Shown: piece by piece, positions 16,021 through 23,269 of the stretch
Position numbering within the stretch: position 1 is the stretch's first letter
How the letters are laid out: the number at the start of each line of letters is the position of its first letter
NCBI GenBank assembly: GCA_009694375.1
Contig: SHVB01000021.1
Span: 1-40,745 of the forward strand
DNA: 40,745 nucleotides
Reading direction: 5' to 3'
Source of the DNA: Acidimicrobiia bacterium
Lineage (GTDB): Bacteria > Actinomycetota > Acidimicrobiia > Acidimicrobiales > VFJN01
Notes under the pieces: model-generated
Database searches by the model: none
What the model saw: only the letters and a program-made list of their open reading frames with translations
What the model was told of the DNA's origin: nothing
Translations under genes and position numbers: made by a program

Positions 16021-16464
16021 ATGGTGGGACCGCTGGTTCATCCATCGACGCCCCTGAGGTTGCTTGTGTCCAGCCCCTATTTCACCAGTGAAGGTCAGGT
16101 GCCCGTGGAGCGGCGGGGTGAGTTGTTCTCGTGGCGGACGCTGCTCAGTGCCGACCGCACCCCCACCGAGGGCATCACGATGGGCACCGCCGAGATCCCG
16201 CCGGCTGCTCCCACCGCCGGTGCCCGCCATCGCCACCCCGTGGCCGAGGTGTACTACATCACCTCCGGCACCGGTCTTGTGCACATCGATGATCAAGCCC
16301 ATGCCGTGGAGGCGGGAACCGCCCTGTTCATACCGAGCAACGCGTGGCACTACGTGACGAACGTAGGCACTGACCCGCTGCGGGTGCTGTACGTCTTTCC
16401 CGTCGACAGTTTCGACGACGTGGTGTACGAGTACGCCGAACGCACCGAGGGGCCCGACACCTGA
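16021..16464 (+). CDS. Cupin-domain protein
   Basis: A 147-residue single-domain cupin. Motif 1 is HRHPVAEVYYITSGTG (HxH then E, about residues 74-89) and motif 2 is PSNAWHYVTNVGTDPLRVLYVF with the fourth ligand His. Together these bind one metal ion inside a beta barrel. Such proteins serve as sugar isomerases, dioxygenases or lyases, or just sense small ligands, and I cannot choose among them. The ATG at 16021 lies 29 bases after the Dps stop, with GAGAGG just before it. The gene converges on the FKBP remnant, 11 bases from its stop. Confidence 0.8.
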   Translation: MVGPLVHPSTPLRLLVSSPYFTSEGQVPVERRGELFSWRTLLSADRTPTEGITMGTAEIPPAAPTAGARHRHPVAEVYYITSGTGLVHIDDQAHAVEAGTALFIPSNAWHYVTNVGTDPLRVLYVFPVDSFDDVVYEYAERTEGPDT

Positions 16465-16475
16465 CGGTCGTCAGA

Positions 16476-16896
16476 TCAGAAGGCTTCGAGGATGTCCACT
16501 ACGAAGATGAGGGTGGCCCCGCCGGTATTTTCCCCTGGCCGGCATCCCCGTAGGCGTCCACCGCCGGAATCACGAGAAGCAACTGAGACCCCACGGTCTG
16601 ACCCACCAACGCCTTGTCCCAACCGGGGATCACCTCGCCGGACCCGACGACGAAAGTAAAGGGCTCCGATCGGTCCCAGGAGGAGTGGAACACCGAGCCG
16701 TCGGTGTACAAGGCACCGGTGTAATGGACGGTTACCGATTGGCCTTCCTCCACCTTCGCTCCGGTACCCGTGATGAGAGGTTGCACCACTAGCGCCGGCA
16801 CCGCGGCGCCATCGCCGAGGGCAATGGTGGGGGCGCCGGTATCGCTCAAGGTGACGGTGGGTGCCGGGTCTGGGCGACGCCGGCGACTTGCTTTAC
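16476..16896 (-). pseudogene. C-terminal FKBP peptidyl-prolyl isomerase domain, leaderless and frameshifted
   Basis: The minus strand encodes a full FKBP core: EEGQSVTVHYTGALY, GSVFHSSWDRSEPFTF, GEVIPGWDKALVGQTVGSQL and LLVIPAVDAYGDAG, including the active-site Tyr, Phe and Trp. At 16532-16535 the run of four C (G on the coding strand) makes the frame end early at 16499. With one more G the frame would continue GENTGGATLIFVVDILEAF to a TGA at 16476, the exact FKBP ending. There is no signal peptide or ribosome site upstream: the frame runs back into AT-richer sequence after about 16896. It is probably the second domain of the FKBP lipoprotein encoded at 18022-18528, now cut off. A sequencing error in the G-run is possible. 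Confidence 0.75.
16876..16896. repeat. Left copy of the split direct repeat
   Basis: GACGCCGGCGACT is followed directly by TGCTTTAC. The same two blocks occur at 17946-18001, there separated by 35 bases. The copy marks the junction between the FKBP remnant and the AT-richer insert. Confidence 0.5.
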
Positions 16897-17066
16897 GGCG
16901 AGAAAATGTAGTTGCTGGTTGTCTCGTAGTTTTTCGTCCTGCAGGTTTGGTCAAAAGGACTCATCAGTACAAATACACTATTTGTAGAAACTACTGGAAA
17001 ACTTACTGGGGTGTCTGTGCGGTGCACAGGCGACCTTTTCGGTTGTTCCCAGTGTTGTGGGGAGCT

Positions 17067-17086
17067 CGTACTCACAAGTGAGTACG
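17067..17086. repeat. Perfect 9+2+9 palindrome
   Basis: CGTACTCAC-aa-GTGAGTACG. The size and symmetry suit a dimeric regulator site, recombination core or cruciform-forming element. Its role is unknown. Confidence 0.5.
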
Positions 17087-17134
17087 GGTTGCAAACCAAA
17101 TGGTTCTAGCTCGACCCCACCGTCTTTGTTTGGA

Positions 17135-17150
17135 TCAGTCATAAGACTGA
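17135..17150. repeat. Palindrome TCAGTC-ataa-GACTGA
   Basis: A 6+4+6 perfect inverted repeat. It is related in sequence to the ACTCAGT/ACTGAGT hairpin about 30 bases further along, so the two may be parts of one element. Confidence 0.4.
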
Positions 17151-17182
17151 CTTGAAAGATACCAAACTACCTTGTTTTGACA

Positions 17183-17205
17183 GACTCAGTGAAAACCAGA
17201 CTGAG
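17183..17205 (-). terminator. Hairpin downstream of the small membrane-protein gene
   Basis: ACTCAGT and ACTGAGT form a 7-bp stem with a 9-base loop, about 15-40 bases after the stop of the 53-residue gene on the minus strand. It is a candidate terminator without a clear T-run. Confidence 0.35.
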
Positions 17206-17220
17206 TGGGTTAGCTGCAGG

Positions 17221-17382
17221 TCACGGACCGATGGCCCACGCCAGCATGGTGATGATCACCAAGGCAGCGAGGATGACTCCGAGGCTGATTGCGACGAACC
17301 GGCGAAACCATGGTGGTCCGAAGATCACCAACACCAGTACGACAACCGCAATCAGGATACTCAGCACATCTTCTGCTGTCAC
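17221..17382 (-). CDS. 53-residue membrane protein in the inserted cassette
   Basis: The product has two hydrophobic helices (about 6-21 and 28-51) around a GPPWFRRF turn. The GTG start overlaps the stop of the lipoprotein gene by four bases (GTGA), the normal sign of translational coupling. The family is unknown. Because it shares an operon with a lipoprotein, it could anchor or export that partner, but this is only an inference. Its codon use is like that of the host, unlike the AT-richer flank downstream. Confidence 0.6.
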   Translation of the reverse strand: MTAEDVLSILIAVVVLVLVIFGPPWFRRFVAISLGVILAALVIITMLAWAIGP

Positions 17383-17993
17383 GTCATCACCACGCCACAG
17401 GCGTACAGCCCGCCGACGGTCCACCCCTTCCCGAGGTACACCCCTCCGGAGAGAGCTGCCGCGCACTCGAGCTCGTTGACCGTGCGGTCCAGGAACTTCT
17501 TCCCTTCTGCGACGTAGTTGTACCCGCTGGTGGTGTCGAACGGGATGGTGTAGATGGTGACCATGTAGTCGCAGAACCAGGTATTGTTCGGCGACTGCCA
17601 GGCACATCCCTCGAACGTCTTGTCGTCCTCCATCACGAGCGTTGCGCCCCTGCTGGAACTCGACGTACCGACGATCGAGACGATGCCGTTGTCGCTGAGG
17701 TCGCCCTTGCCTCCCGGATCCACGAACCAGTTGCCCGGATCGTTTGCTCCTTCGACACCATCGATGCTGCGGCAGACGTAGCCCGAGCCGTCAGAGAAGC
17801 CAGAGTACAGGGTCACCGTGCAGGAGGTGATGTTGACACTCTCCAGCGGGATACCGGCGTACCAGTCGTTGGCGAACGTCTTGCCGGGGTCGTGGTTGAC
17901 CTTCTAGTAGTTGTAGCAACCCGAGGTCACGATGACCAGGGCGAGGACGCCGGCGACTGCAATGAGTCGACGGAAACGCTTGGGTGAATGCAT
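17379..17993 (-). pseudogene. Secreted Cys-rich lipoprotein gene interrupted by an in-frame amber codon
   Basis: ATG 17993, with GAGG eight bases upstream, opens a good lipoprotein leader: MHSPKRFRRLIAVAG, a hydrophobic core, then VTSGC. Four codons after the Cys codon a TAG (17904-17906) stops the frame, which then continues open for 174 codons to 17379. The mature part (NITSCTVTLYSGFSDG, GYVCRSIDG, FEGCAWQSPNNTWFCDYM, LECAAALSG, YACGVVMT) has regularly placed Cys and reads as a disulfide-stabilised extracytoplasmic domain. I do not recognise the family. The frame would be normal apart from one base, so this is a recent nonsense mutation, a base error, or a recoded stop. Confidence 0.65.
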
Positions 17994-18001
17994 TGCTTTA
18001 C
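17946..18001. repeat. Right copy of the split direct repeat
   Basis: GACGCCGGCGACT (17946-17958) and TGCTTTAC (17994-18001) match the contiguous 21 bases at 16876-16896, with 35 bases between the blocks here. The repeat covers the leader region of the lipoprotein gene. Confidence 0.45.
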
Positions 18002-18021
18002 CTCACAGTTTCGTGCACCCG

Positions 18022-18528
18022 TCAAGGCGACCCGGGCGAGGGGCGGCGAAGGTCGGCGGAAAGAATCTCGGCCAGGAACAGCAGGGTGTCGTCATCGGTT
18101 ACGCCGCTCTCGAAGCCTTTCGCCCCGAAACTGTCGGCGGGGGCGATGGCTACGAGCACCTCAGTTCCCACCTTCTGACCCTTCAGGCCAGTGGCGATGC
18201 CGGGCATGATGTCTTCGGAAAGTTTGAGGGAGGCGGGAGCGCCCTCGTAGGAGGTGCCCAGCACCTTCCCGTCGGTCCCATTCACCACGACGAAGTTGAA
18301 CGTGATGGTGTCCTCCGGGGTAATGGCTCGGCCTTCCCCTTCTTTGATCACCCGAACCGTGGTTTTTTCCACCGAGAGGGGTAGGTCGAACTCGAGTTCG
18401 GGCTGGGGGCCATCGGTCTGGATGATCTTTACGGAATCCAGGGGCGACGCCAGCTGGTCCTTGCCGCAGGCGCTGAGACCTGCGACGAGCGCCATAACAG
18501 CGATGAGTGAGACGAGAACTCGGCGCAC
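18022..18528 (-). CDS. FKBP-fold lipoprotein, N-terminal degenerate domain
   Basis: A 168-residue lipoprotein. The leader MRRVLVSLIAVMALVAG ends in LSAC with the lipidated Cys at 21. The rest is an FKBP-like domain (ITPEDTITFNFVVV, VLGTSYEGAPASLKL, MPGIATGLKGQKVGTEVLVAI, LLFLAEILSADL). The Trp that floors the isomerase pocket (IPGW in active FKBPs) is Ile here (MPGI), so the domain is probably inactive. In many actinobacteria this degenerate domain is the first half of a two-domain lipoprotein whose second half is the active isomerase. That second half lies 1.1 kb downstream as a remnant. The last residues (RRPSPGSP) may be sequence created at the break. Confidence 0.8.
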   Translation of the reverse strand: MRRVLVSLIAVMALVAGLSACGKDQLASPLDSVKIIQTDGPQPELEFDLPLSVEKTTVRVIKEGEGRAITPEDTITFNFVVVNGTDGKVLGTSYEGAPASLKLSEDIMPGIATGLKGQKVGTEVLVAIAPADSFGAKGFESGVTDDDTLLFLAEILSADLRRPSPGSP

Positions 18529-18603
18529 GATAAAATCCTTGTTGTCGAAGAGGAGATAACGGCCTGACAGACGGCGTCCGGATTGTCTCGGCGCCGCCGA
18601 TTG

Positions 18604-19086
18604 CTACGAAAGCGTCTTGTTGAGGCGGGTGAGGGCGGTGTCCTCGGAGATGTTGAGGGCGAAGGCCAATTCGCTGACCAGGACCTGGCGGGCCTTCACA
18701 AACATGGATTTCTCGCCGGCCGAGAGGCCTTTGTCGGCGTCCCGGAGGGCGAGGTTACGCACGACCTCGGCCACCTGGTACACGTCGCCCGATTTCAGTT
18801 TCTCCTGGTGGTTCTTGAATCGGCGTGACCAGTTGGTGGGCTCGCGCACGTCTTTCTTGGCCAGGACCTGGAACACGTCTTCCACGTCTTCCTTGGAAAT
18901 CGGATACCGCATCCCAATCTCCTCGGCGCGGTCCGCTGGCACCTTCAGCAGAAGATCCCCGTGGGTCATGCGCAGCACGAAGTACTTCGTCTTGCCGCCC
19001 TCGAGGAGGTTGATGGTGTCGGTTCCCTCGATGATTGCGGCCCCGTGATGGGGATAGACGACCTTGTCTCCGACCTTGAAGGGCAC
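18604..19086 (-). CDS. carD: CarD-family RNA polymerase-binding transcription regulator
   Basis: A 160-residue protein, the normal length for CarD. The Tudor-like RNAP-interaction domain starts at FKVGDKVVYPHHGAAIIEG, with YFVLRM and LLLKVPADRAEEIGMR following. The helical C-terminal DNA-contact domain holds NWSRRFKNHQEKLKSGDVYQVAEVVRNL, with the Trp that wedges at the upstream edge of the open complex. GTG 19086 has GCAGGAG at good spacing. CarD stabilises open promoter complexes, mainly at rRNA and housekeeping promoters. Upstream in-frame extension to 19326 is Arg-rich and lies in the promoter region. Confidence 0.95.
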   Translation of the reverse strand: MPFKVGDKVVYPHHGAAIIEGTDTINLLEGGKTKYFVLRMTHGDLLLKVPADRAEEIGMRYPISKEDVEDVFQVLAKKDVREPTNWSRRFKNHQEKLKSGDVYQVAEVVRNLALRDADKGLSAGEKSMFVKARQVLVSELAFALNISEDTALTRLNKTLS

Positions 19087-19302
19087 GTGGTTACTCCTGC
19101 TAGCGGTCTGAGGACCCTCAAGGATGCCACCCCAGAGGCCTCCAGGGACATTCCGGGTGTCCCATGGTCGCCAGACAGGCCCGCCGCCGCCCCTCTCACG
19201 GGCTGTCGGGGTGACCCGGTGGAGGCGGTGGAGGTGACAGCAATCGGGTTGGCCCCTAACCTCGGCCCGTCCGGTGCAACGACTTCTCCCCTGGGGTACG
19301 AC

Positions 19303-20541
19303 ATGTTCGAGTGGTCCGAAGAGCAACTAATGATCCGTGACGCGGTGCGTCAGTTCGTGCAAGCCGAGATTGCACCGAAGCGCGAGGAGTTGGAGCACGG
19401 CGACCTGCCGCCTTATGAGATCCTGCGGAAGTTGTTCACCACCTTCGGCATGGACGTGATGGCTCGGGATCGGTTTAAGCACCAGATCGAACGTGAAAAG
19501 CGCGTGGCCGCCGGCGAGGAAGCCGCCCCCGAGGCCCAGGGGCGTCGTGGGGGAGGAGACCCCAACTCCATCGCTATGACGATGCTTCCGATCATCGAGA
19601 TCTGTCGCCACTCGCCGGGCATGGTCACCGCCATGGGGGTATCGATGGGCCTCACCTCGGCCGCCATCATGAGCAAGGGAACTATCGCCCAAAAGGAGCG
19701 CTGGGCCCTGGATCTACTCACCCTGGACAAGGTGGGCGCATGGGCGATCACCGAGCCGGGCTCTGGATCGGATGCCTTTGGTTCCATGCGGTCGAGTGCC
19801 CGTCGTGATGGTGAGGAGTACCTCCTCAACGGTTCGAAGACCTTCATCACCAACGGCCCCCATGCCGACACCATCGTGTTCATCTGCAAGTTGGATGAGG
19901 GCAATCCGATGGAGGATCGCAAGATCTTGTCGTTCGTGTTGGATCGCGGCATGCCCGGACTCGAACAGTCGAAGCCATTGCGCAAGATGGGGATGCACTC
20001 CTCGCCCACCGGCGAGTTGTTCTTGACCGATGTTCGGGTGGGTCGAGATCGCCTGATCGGTGAGACCGAAGACGTGGCCAGTGGCGGCCGAGCCGGGGCC
20101 AAAGACACCTTCTCCATGGAGCGCTCGGGAGTGGCGGCCATGTCTCTGGGCATTATCGAGCGTTGCCTCGAACTGTCGGTGCAATATGCCAAGGATCGGG
20201 TGCAGTTCGGCAAGCCCATCGGAGAGTTCCAACTGATCCAGGACAAACTCGCTCGCATGGAGGTGGCCCGGCTCAACGTGCAGAACTTGGTCTTCCGGTT
20301 TATCGAGATGAGTGCGGCGGGTGCACCGCTTTCTCTGGCGGAGGCCTCCGCCATGAAGCTCTACGCCGCTCGGGCGGCCACCGAGGTGGCGATGGAAGCC
20401 GTTCAGCTCCACGGTGGCAACGGCTACATGGCCGAGTACCAAGTGGAACAGTTGGCCCGCGACGCCAAGGTCCTTCAGATCTACGCCGGTACTGACGAGA
20501 TCCAAATCACCCACATCGCCAAGGATCTGCTCCGGCGCTAG
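19303..20541 (+). CDS. Acyl-CoA dehydrogenase
   Basis: A 412-residue FAD enzyme with WAITEPGSGSDAFGSM, LNGSKTFITNGPHADT, VQFGKPIGEFQLIQDKLA and AVQLHGGNGYMAEY. The C-terminal motif is IYAGTDEIQ: where short- and medium-chain enzymes carry the catalytic Glu (YEGT), there is Ala. As in isovaleryl- and long-chain-type enzymes, the base is then expected in another helix. A charged insert (EREKRVAAGEEAAPEAQGRR) after the first helices is unusual. The start at 19303 (MFEWSEEQL) is the usual family N-terminus; the reading extended upstream is in the divergent promoter region shared with carD. Confidence 0.92.
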   Translation: MFEWSEEQLMIRDAVRQFVQAEIAPKREELEHGDLPPYEILRKLFTTFGMDVMARDRFKHQIEREKRVAAGEEAAPEAQGRRGGGDPNSIAMTMLPIIEICRHSPGMVTAMGVSMGLTSAAIMSKGTIAQKERWALDLLTLDKVGAWAITEPGSGSDAFGSMRSSARRDGEEYLLNGSKTFITNGPHADTIVFICKLDEGNPMEDRKILSFVLDRGMPGLEQSKPLRKMGMHSSPTGELFLTDVRVGRDRLIGETEDVASGGRAGAKDTFSMERSGVAAMSLGIIERCLELSVQYAKDRVQFGKPIGEFQLIQDKLARMEVARLNVQNLVFRFIEMSAAGAPLSLAEASAMKLYAARAATEVAMEAVQLHGGNGYMAEYQVEQLARDAKVLQIYAGTDEIQITHIAKDLLRR

Positions 20542-20547
20542 GGGAAA

Positions 20548-21843
20548 TCAGCCTGGTTTCGGCCGGAATACCCCTAAACCCGAGGCGGCGGCGGCGTTCC
20601 AGCGGCCCGACACGGGCTGGTCCAGGGCGGTCCCGTAGGGGAAGGTGGAGGCGGTGAACCCGGCCGTGTCAGCGTTACTGCGCAGATGCCACTGGCCCTT
20701 CCGGTAGATAGCGGCGTCGTCGCGACCGTCTCCGTTCCAGTCGCCCGCCACGGGTCGGTCGCCGGCCGCCAGGCCATAGGTGAAGGTCCGCAGTGTGGAA
20801 CCGACGGGGCCGGCTGAACTTCGGATGTGCCACGTGCCGCCTATCCGGAAGATAGCGAGGTCGTCCTGGCCGTTGCCGTCCCAATCGCCCAGCACCGGGA
20901 CATCACCCGGGCGGATGCCGTAGCGCACCGTCCATGCCGCAGGGTCGGTTGTCTCGAAGCCCGCCCGCATCGTCCAGGTGCCGGCGTTGAACAGCATCGG
21001 TTCGTCGGCGGCGTCGGCATCAATGTTGCCGCACAGCGCAACGTCGGCGGCGATGCCGAAGGAGATCTGGCGCTTGGTGGCCCCACTGATCACCCCGTCG
21101 CGCAGGTGCCAGACGCCGCCCCGGAACACGGTGGCCTCATCGGTGCCATCGCCATCCCAATCACACAGCAGCACCCGATCGCCGGGCTGTAGACCGTAGG
21201 AGACGATGTCTTGTGTTGGTCCCGCGGTGGGGGTGCGGCGGAGTTCCCATCGTTGGGACATAGCCCAGTGGGTGGCGGCCCCCAGGGAGGCGTAGGGATC
21301 GATCGGCGTGCCGGAATAGGAACCGACTGCGGCGGGCTGGCGGATCTCGAAATGAAGGTGCGGGGCGGTGGCTTCCGCATTGCCGGAGTCGCCCAGGTAG
21401 GCGATGACCTGACCCTGGGTGACCGGGGCGCCCACCACGATGTCGCTGGGGAAGGCTTGCTCGCGCGTGGCGGCCGCGTCGTCGGTTCCGGGGGTGTCGT
21501 TATTCACATGGAGGTAGTGGTAGGTCCACCCGTCGGCCCCCCGGATGGTGACGGAGTTACCTCCGCTCGAGAGGTTGCTGAAAGTGAGGCGGTAGATCAC
21601 CCCATCCACCGTCGCCAACTCAGGCTGCATCTTTTTGCCCATGAGGTCGTTGCCCTCGTGGGTGTGGCCCACCCGAGGGGCGCCAAAGTCGCTTGTGTAG
21701 GTGACCGGGCCATCCACCGGGAAGACGATGGGCTTGATGACCGCGGCGGAGGCGGGGCTCACTGGCCCGAGCACCACGAGCGCGCCGCCCACCGCCAAGA
21801 GCGGGGCGAGCATCGCTCGACGGAGCCGGTGGGGCTGGAGCAT
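20548..21843 (-). CDS. Secreted M23 peptidase with FG-GAP/VCBS-like repeats
   Basis: A 431-residue exported protein. A leader with a hydrophobic core ends near SPASAA, followed by an LytM/M23 domain (about 35-190) with zinc ligands HEGND and HLHFEIR. After about 210 come five repeats of about 45 residues, each with a DWDGDGxDE-type calcium loop followed by FRxGxWHLR. Repeats 2 (NIDADAADE) and 5 are degraded. M23 domains cut peptidoglycan cross-bridges or, when inactive, regulate amidases. The repeats would bind calcium and may anchor or shape the protein. ATG 21843 has AAGGA upstream. The gene converges with the acyl-CoA dehydrogenase, six bases apart. Confidence 0.9.
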   Translation of the reverse strand: MLQPHRLRRAMLAPLLAVGGALVVLGPVSPASAAVIKPIVFPVDGPVTYTSDFGAPRVGHTHEGNDLMGKKMQPELATVDGVIYRLTFSNLSSGGNSVTIRGADGWTYHYLHVNNDTPGTDDAAATREQAFPSDIVVGAPVTQGQVIAYLGDSGNAEATAPHLHFEIRQPAAVGSYSGTPIDPYASLGAATHWAMSQRWELRRTPTAGPTQDIVSYGLQPGDRVLLCDWDGDGTDEATVFRGGVWHLRDGVISGATKRQISFGIAADVALCGNIDADAADEPMLFNAGTWTMRAGFETTDPAAWTVRYGIRPGDVPVLGDWDGNGQDDLAIFRIGGTWHIRSSAGPVGSTLRTFTYGLAAGDRPVAGDWNGDGRDDAAIYRKGQWHLRSNADTAGFTASTFPYGTALDQPVSGRWNAAAASGLGVFRPKPG

Positions 21844-21948
21844 GAGGGATGGTTCCTTGGTCGAGGGAGGCAGGTTCACCGCTGCCTCTTTTCTTCGACA
21901 CGCTGGGCGCATGCCCTTGAGCCGCCGGGGTCACCACCCCCTGGCCGG

Positions 21949-23097
21949 CTACACCCCGAGGCTGCGCCCGATTATCTCTTTCATGATCTCGGTGGTCCCC
22001 CCGTAGATCGTGGTGATGCGGGCGTCGGCGTAGGCCCGGGCGATTTCGTACTCGGCCATGTACCCATAGCCGCCGTGCAGTTGCACACAGGTGTCGATCA
22101 CCCGTTTCTGCAGTTCGGTACACGACCACTTCGCCATGGCGGCTTCCTCGGCGGTGAGGCTGCCTTCGTTGAGGCCCAACACGGCGCCGTCGACGAAGCT
22201 TTGGGCGAAGGCGATCTCGGTAGCCATCTCGGCCAGCCGGAAGCGGCTGTTTTGGAATGAGCCGATCGGCTGCCCAAAGGCGGTGCGTTCCTTCACATAG
22301 GCGAGGGTGATGTCGAAGGCCTGCTGCGCGGCGGCCACCGCCGTGATGGCAATAGAGAGGCGCTCCTGGGGGAGTTTGTCCACCAGGGACAGAAAGCCGC
22401 TCCCCTCTTCCCCGAGACGGTTCGCCACTGGCACCACCATGTCGGTGAAGAACAGTTCGGCGGTGTCCTGTGCGTGCAGACCGATCTTGTCGAGGTTTCG
22501 GCCCCTCTCGAAACCCACCATGCCTCGCTCCAGAACCACCAGGCTCATCCCGGTATGGCGCTGGGTGGGGTCGGTCTTCACGGCGGTGATCACCAGGTCG
22601 GCGTTGATGCCGTTGGTGATGAAGGTCTTCGACCCGTTCACGACGTAGTGATCGCCGTCGCGAATGGCGGTGGTGGTCATGGAGGCGAGGTCGGAGCCGA
22701 TGGCGGGTTCGGTCATGGCGATCGCCGTGATGAGCTCGCCCGAGCAGATGCCCGGTAGCCAGCGAGCCTTCTGCTCGGGCGTCGTGAGCGACAGGAAATA
22801 CGGTAAGCAGATGTCGTTGTGGAGGGTCCACCCCAGGCCCGCTGAGTTCACCCCGGCCCGCTGAATCTCTTCGGCGATGATGGCGTTATAGCGGAAGTCC
22901 ACTACCCCACCGCCCCCGTGCTCAACGGGAGCATCCATGGCCAGGAAGCCGTGGGCGCCAGCCTTGGTGAACAACGACCGATCCACGATGCCCGCCCGAT
23001 CCCAGGCTTGATGGTGAGGGACAACCTCGCGGGCGATGAAACGGCGAAGCGAGTCGCGGAAGAGATCATGGTCGTTGTCGTAGAGCGTGCGCTGCAT
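21949..23097 (-). CDS. Acyl-CoA dehydrogenase
   Basis: A 382-residue enzyme with normal layout: LITAIAMTEPAIGSDLASM and VNGSKTFITNGINADLVI for FAD/substrate binding, RTAFGQPIGSFQNSRFRLAEMATE, then VQLHGGYGYMAEYEIARAYADARITTIYGGTTEIMKEIIGR. The YGGT at the end places Gly at the short-chain base position, as in long-chain and isovaleryl-type enzymes. ATG 23097 (MQRTLYDND) is the usual family start. The gene is divergent from the TPP-riboswitch operon, with its promoter in the same 172-base gap. Confidence 0.93.
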   Translation of the reverse strand: MQRTLYDNDHDLFRDSLRRFIAREVVPHHQAWDRAGIVDRSLFTKAGAHGFLAMDAPVEHGGGGVVDFRYNAIIAEEIQRAGVNSAGLGWTLHNDICLPYFLSLTTPEQKARWLPGICSGELITAIAMTEPAIGSDLASMTTTAIRDGDHYVVNGSKTFITNGINADLVITAVKTDPTQRHTGMSLVVLERGMVGFERGRNLDKIGLHAQDTAELFFTDMVVPVANRLGEEGSGFLSLVDKLPQERLSIAITAVAAAQQAFDITLAYVKERTAFGQPIGSFQNSRFRLAEMATEIAFAQSFVDGAVLGLNEGSLTAEEAAMAKWSCTELQKRVIDTCVQLHGGYGYMAEYEIARAYADARITTIYGGTTEIMKEIIGRSLGV

Positions 23098-23164
23098 CGC
23101 CCCGACGGTAATCGGCCACCCACCGCCGCACCGCCGGTTCCTGGCGCTAGGGTGATCGTTACGA

Positions 23165-23262
23165 AGGGGAGCTCGGAGTAGCCGGGCTGAGAGGGTGGTC
23201 TTGCCGGCAACGGTCTGCCACCGACCCGTGGCACCTGAACCGGGTAATGCCGGCGGAGGGAT
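23165..23262 (+). promoter_or_regulatory. TPP (thi-box) riboswitch
   Basis: The leader contains the conserved thi-box core: GGAG-CTCGG-agtag-CCGGG-CTGAGAG at 23171-23193 and ACCTGAACCGGGTAATGCCG plus GCGGAGGGA at 23233-23261. These are the pyrimidine- and pyrophosphate-sensing halves of the aptamer, with a GGTGG/CCACC stem between. The GGAGGG that would serve thiN lies at the 3' end of the aptamer, so ligand binding can cover it, which fits translational repression by thiamine pyrophosphate. The downstream genes are all thiamine genes, which supports the call. Confidence 0.93.
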
Positions 23263-23269
23263 TCGGACA

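Larger units (their letters stand above)
16897..17220. other. AT-richer, gene-poor stretch with several palindromes
   Basis: This 324-base part is visibly poorer in G+C than the rest of the window. It has no convincing gene; a 68-residue minus-strand frame (16893-17099) lacks any family likeness. Palindromes present are CGTACTCAC-aa-GTGAGTACG, AACC-aaat-GGTT, TCAGTC-ataa-GACTGA and ACTCAGT-9-ACTGAGT. It forms the downstream end of the inserted lipoprotein cassette and suggests horizontally acquired DNA. Confidence 0.6.

Noticed and set aside
16528-16535. Programmed -1 frameshift in the FKBP remnant
   Set aside because: The heptamer is not in the right phase for tandem slippage, no downstream pseudoknot is evident, and the fragment also lacks a start. 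A lost base is simpler.
17067-17220. Integron attC site behind the inserted cassette
   Set aside because: I searched for the paired RYYYAAC/GTTRRRY core sites around the palindromes and found none in the right arrangement.
17289-17987. Plus-strand frame across the inserted cassette
   Set aside because: It is antisense to the lipoprotein and has no ribosome site or domain likeness. The minus-strand leader and lipobox are far stronger evidence.
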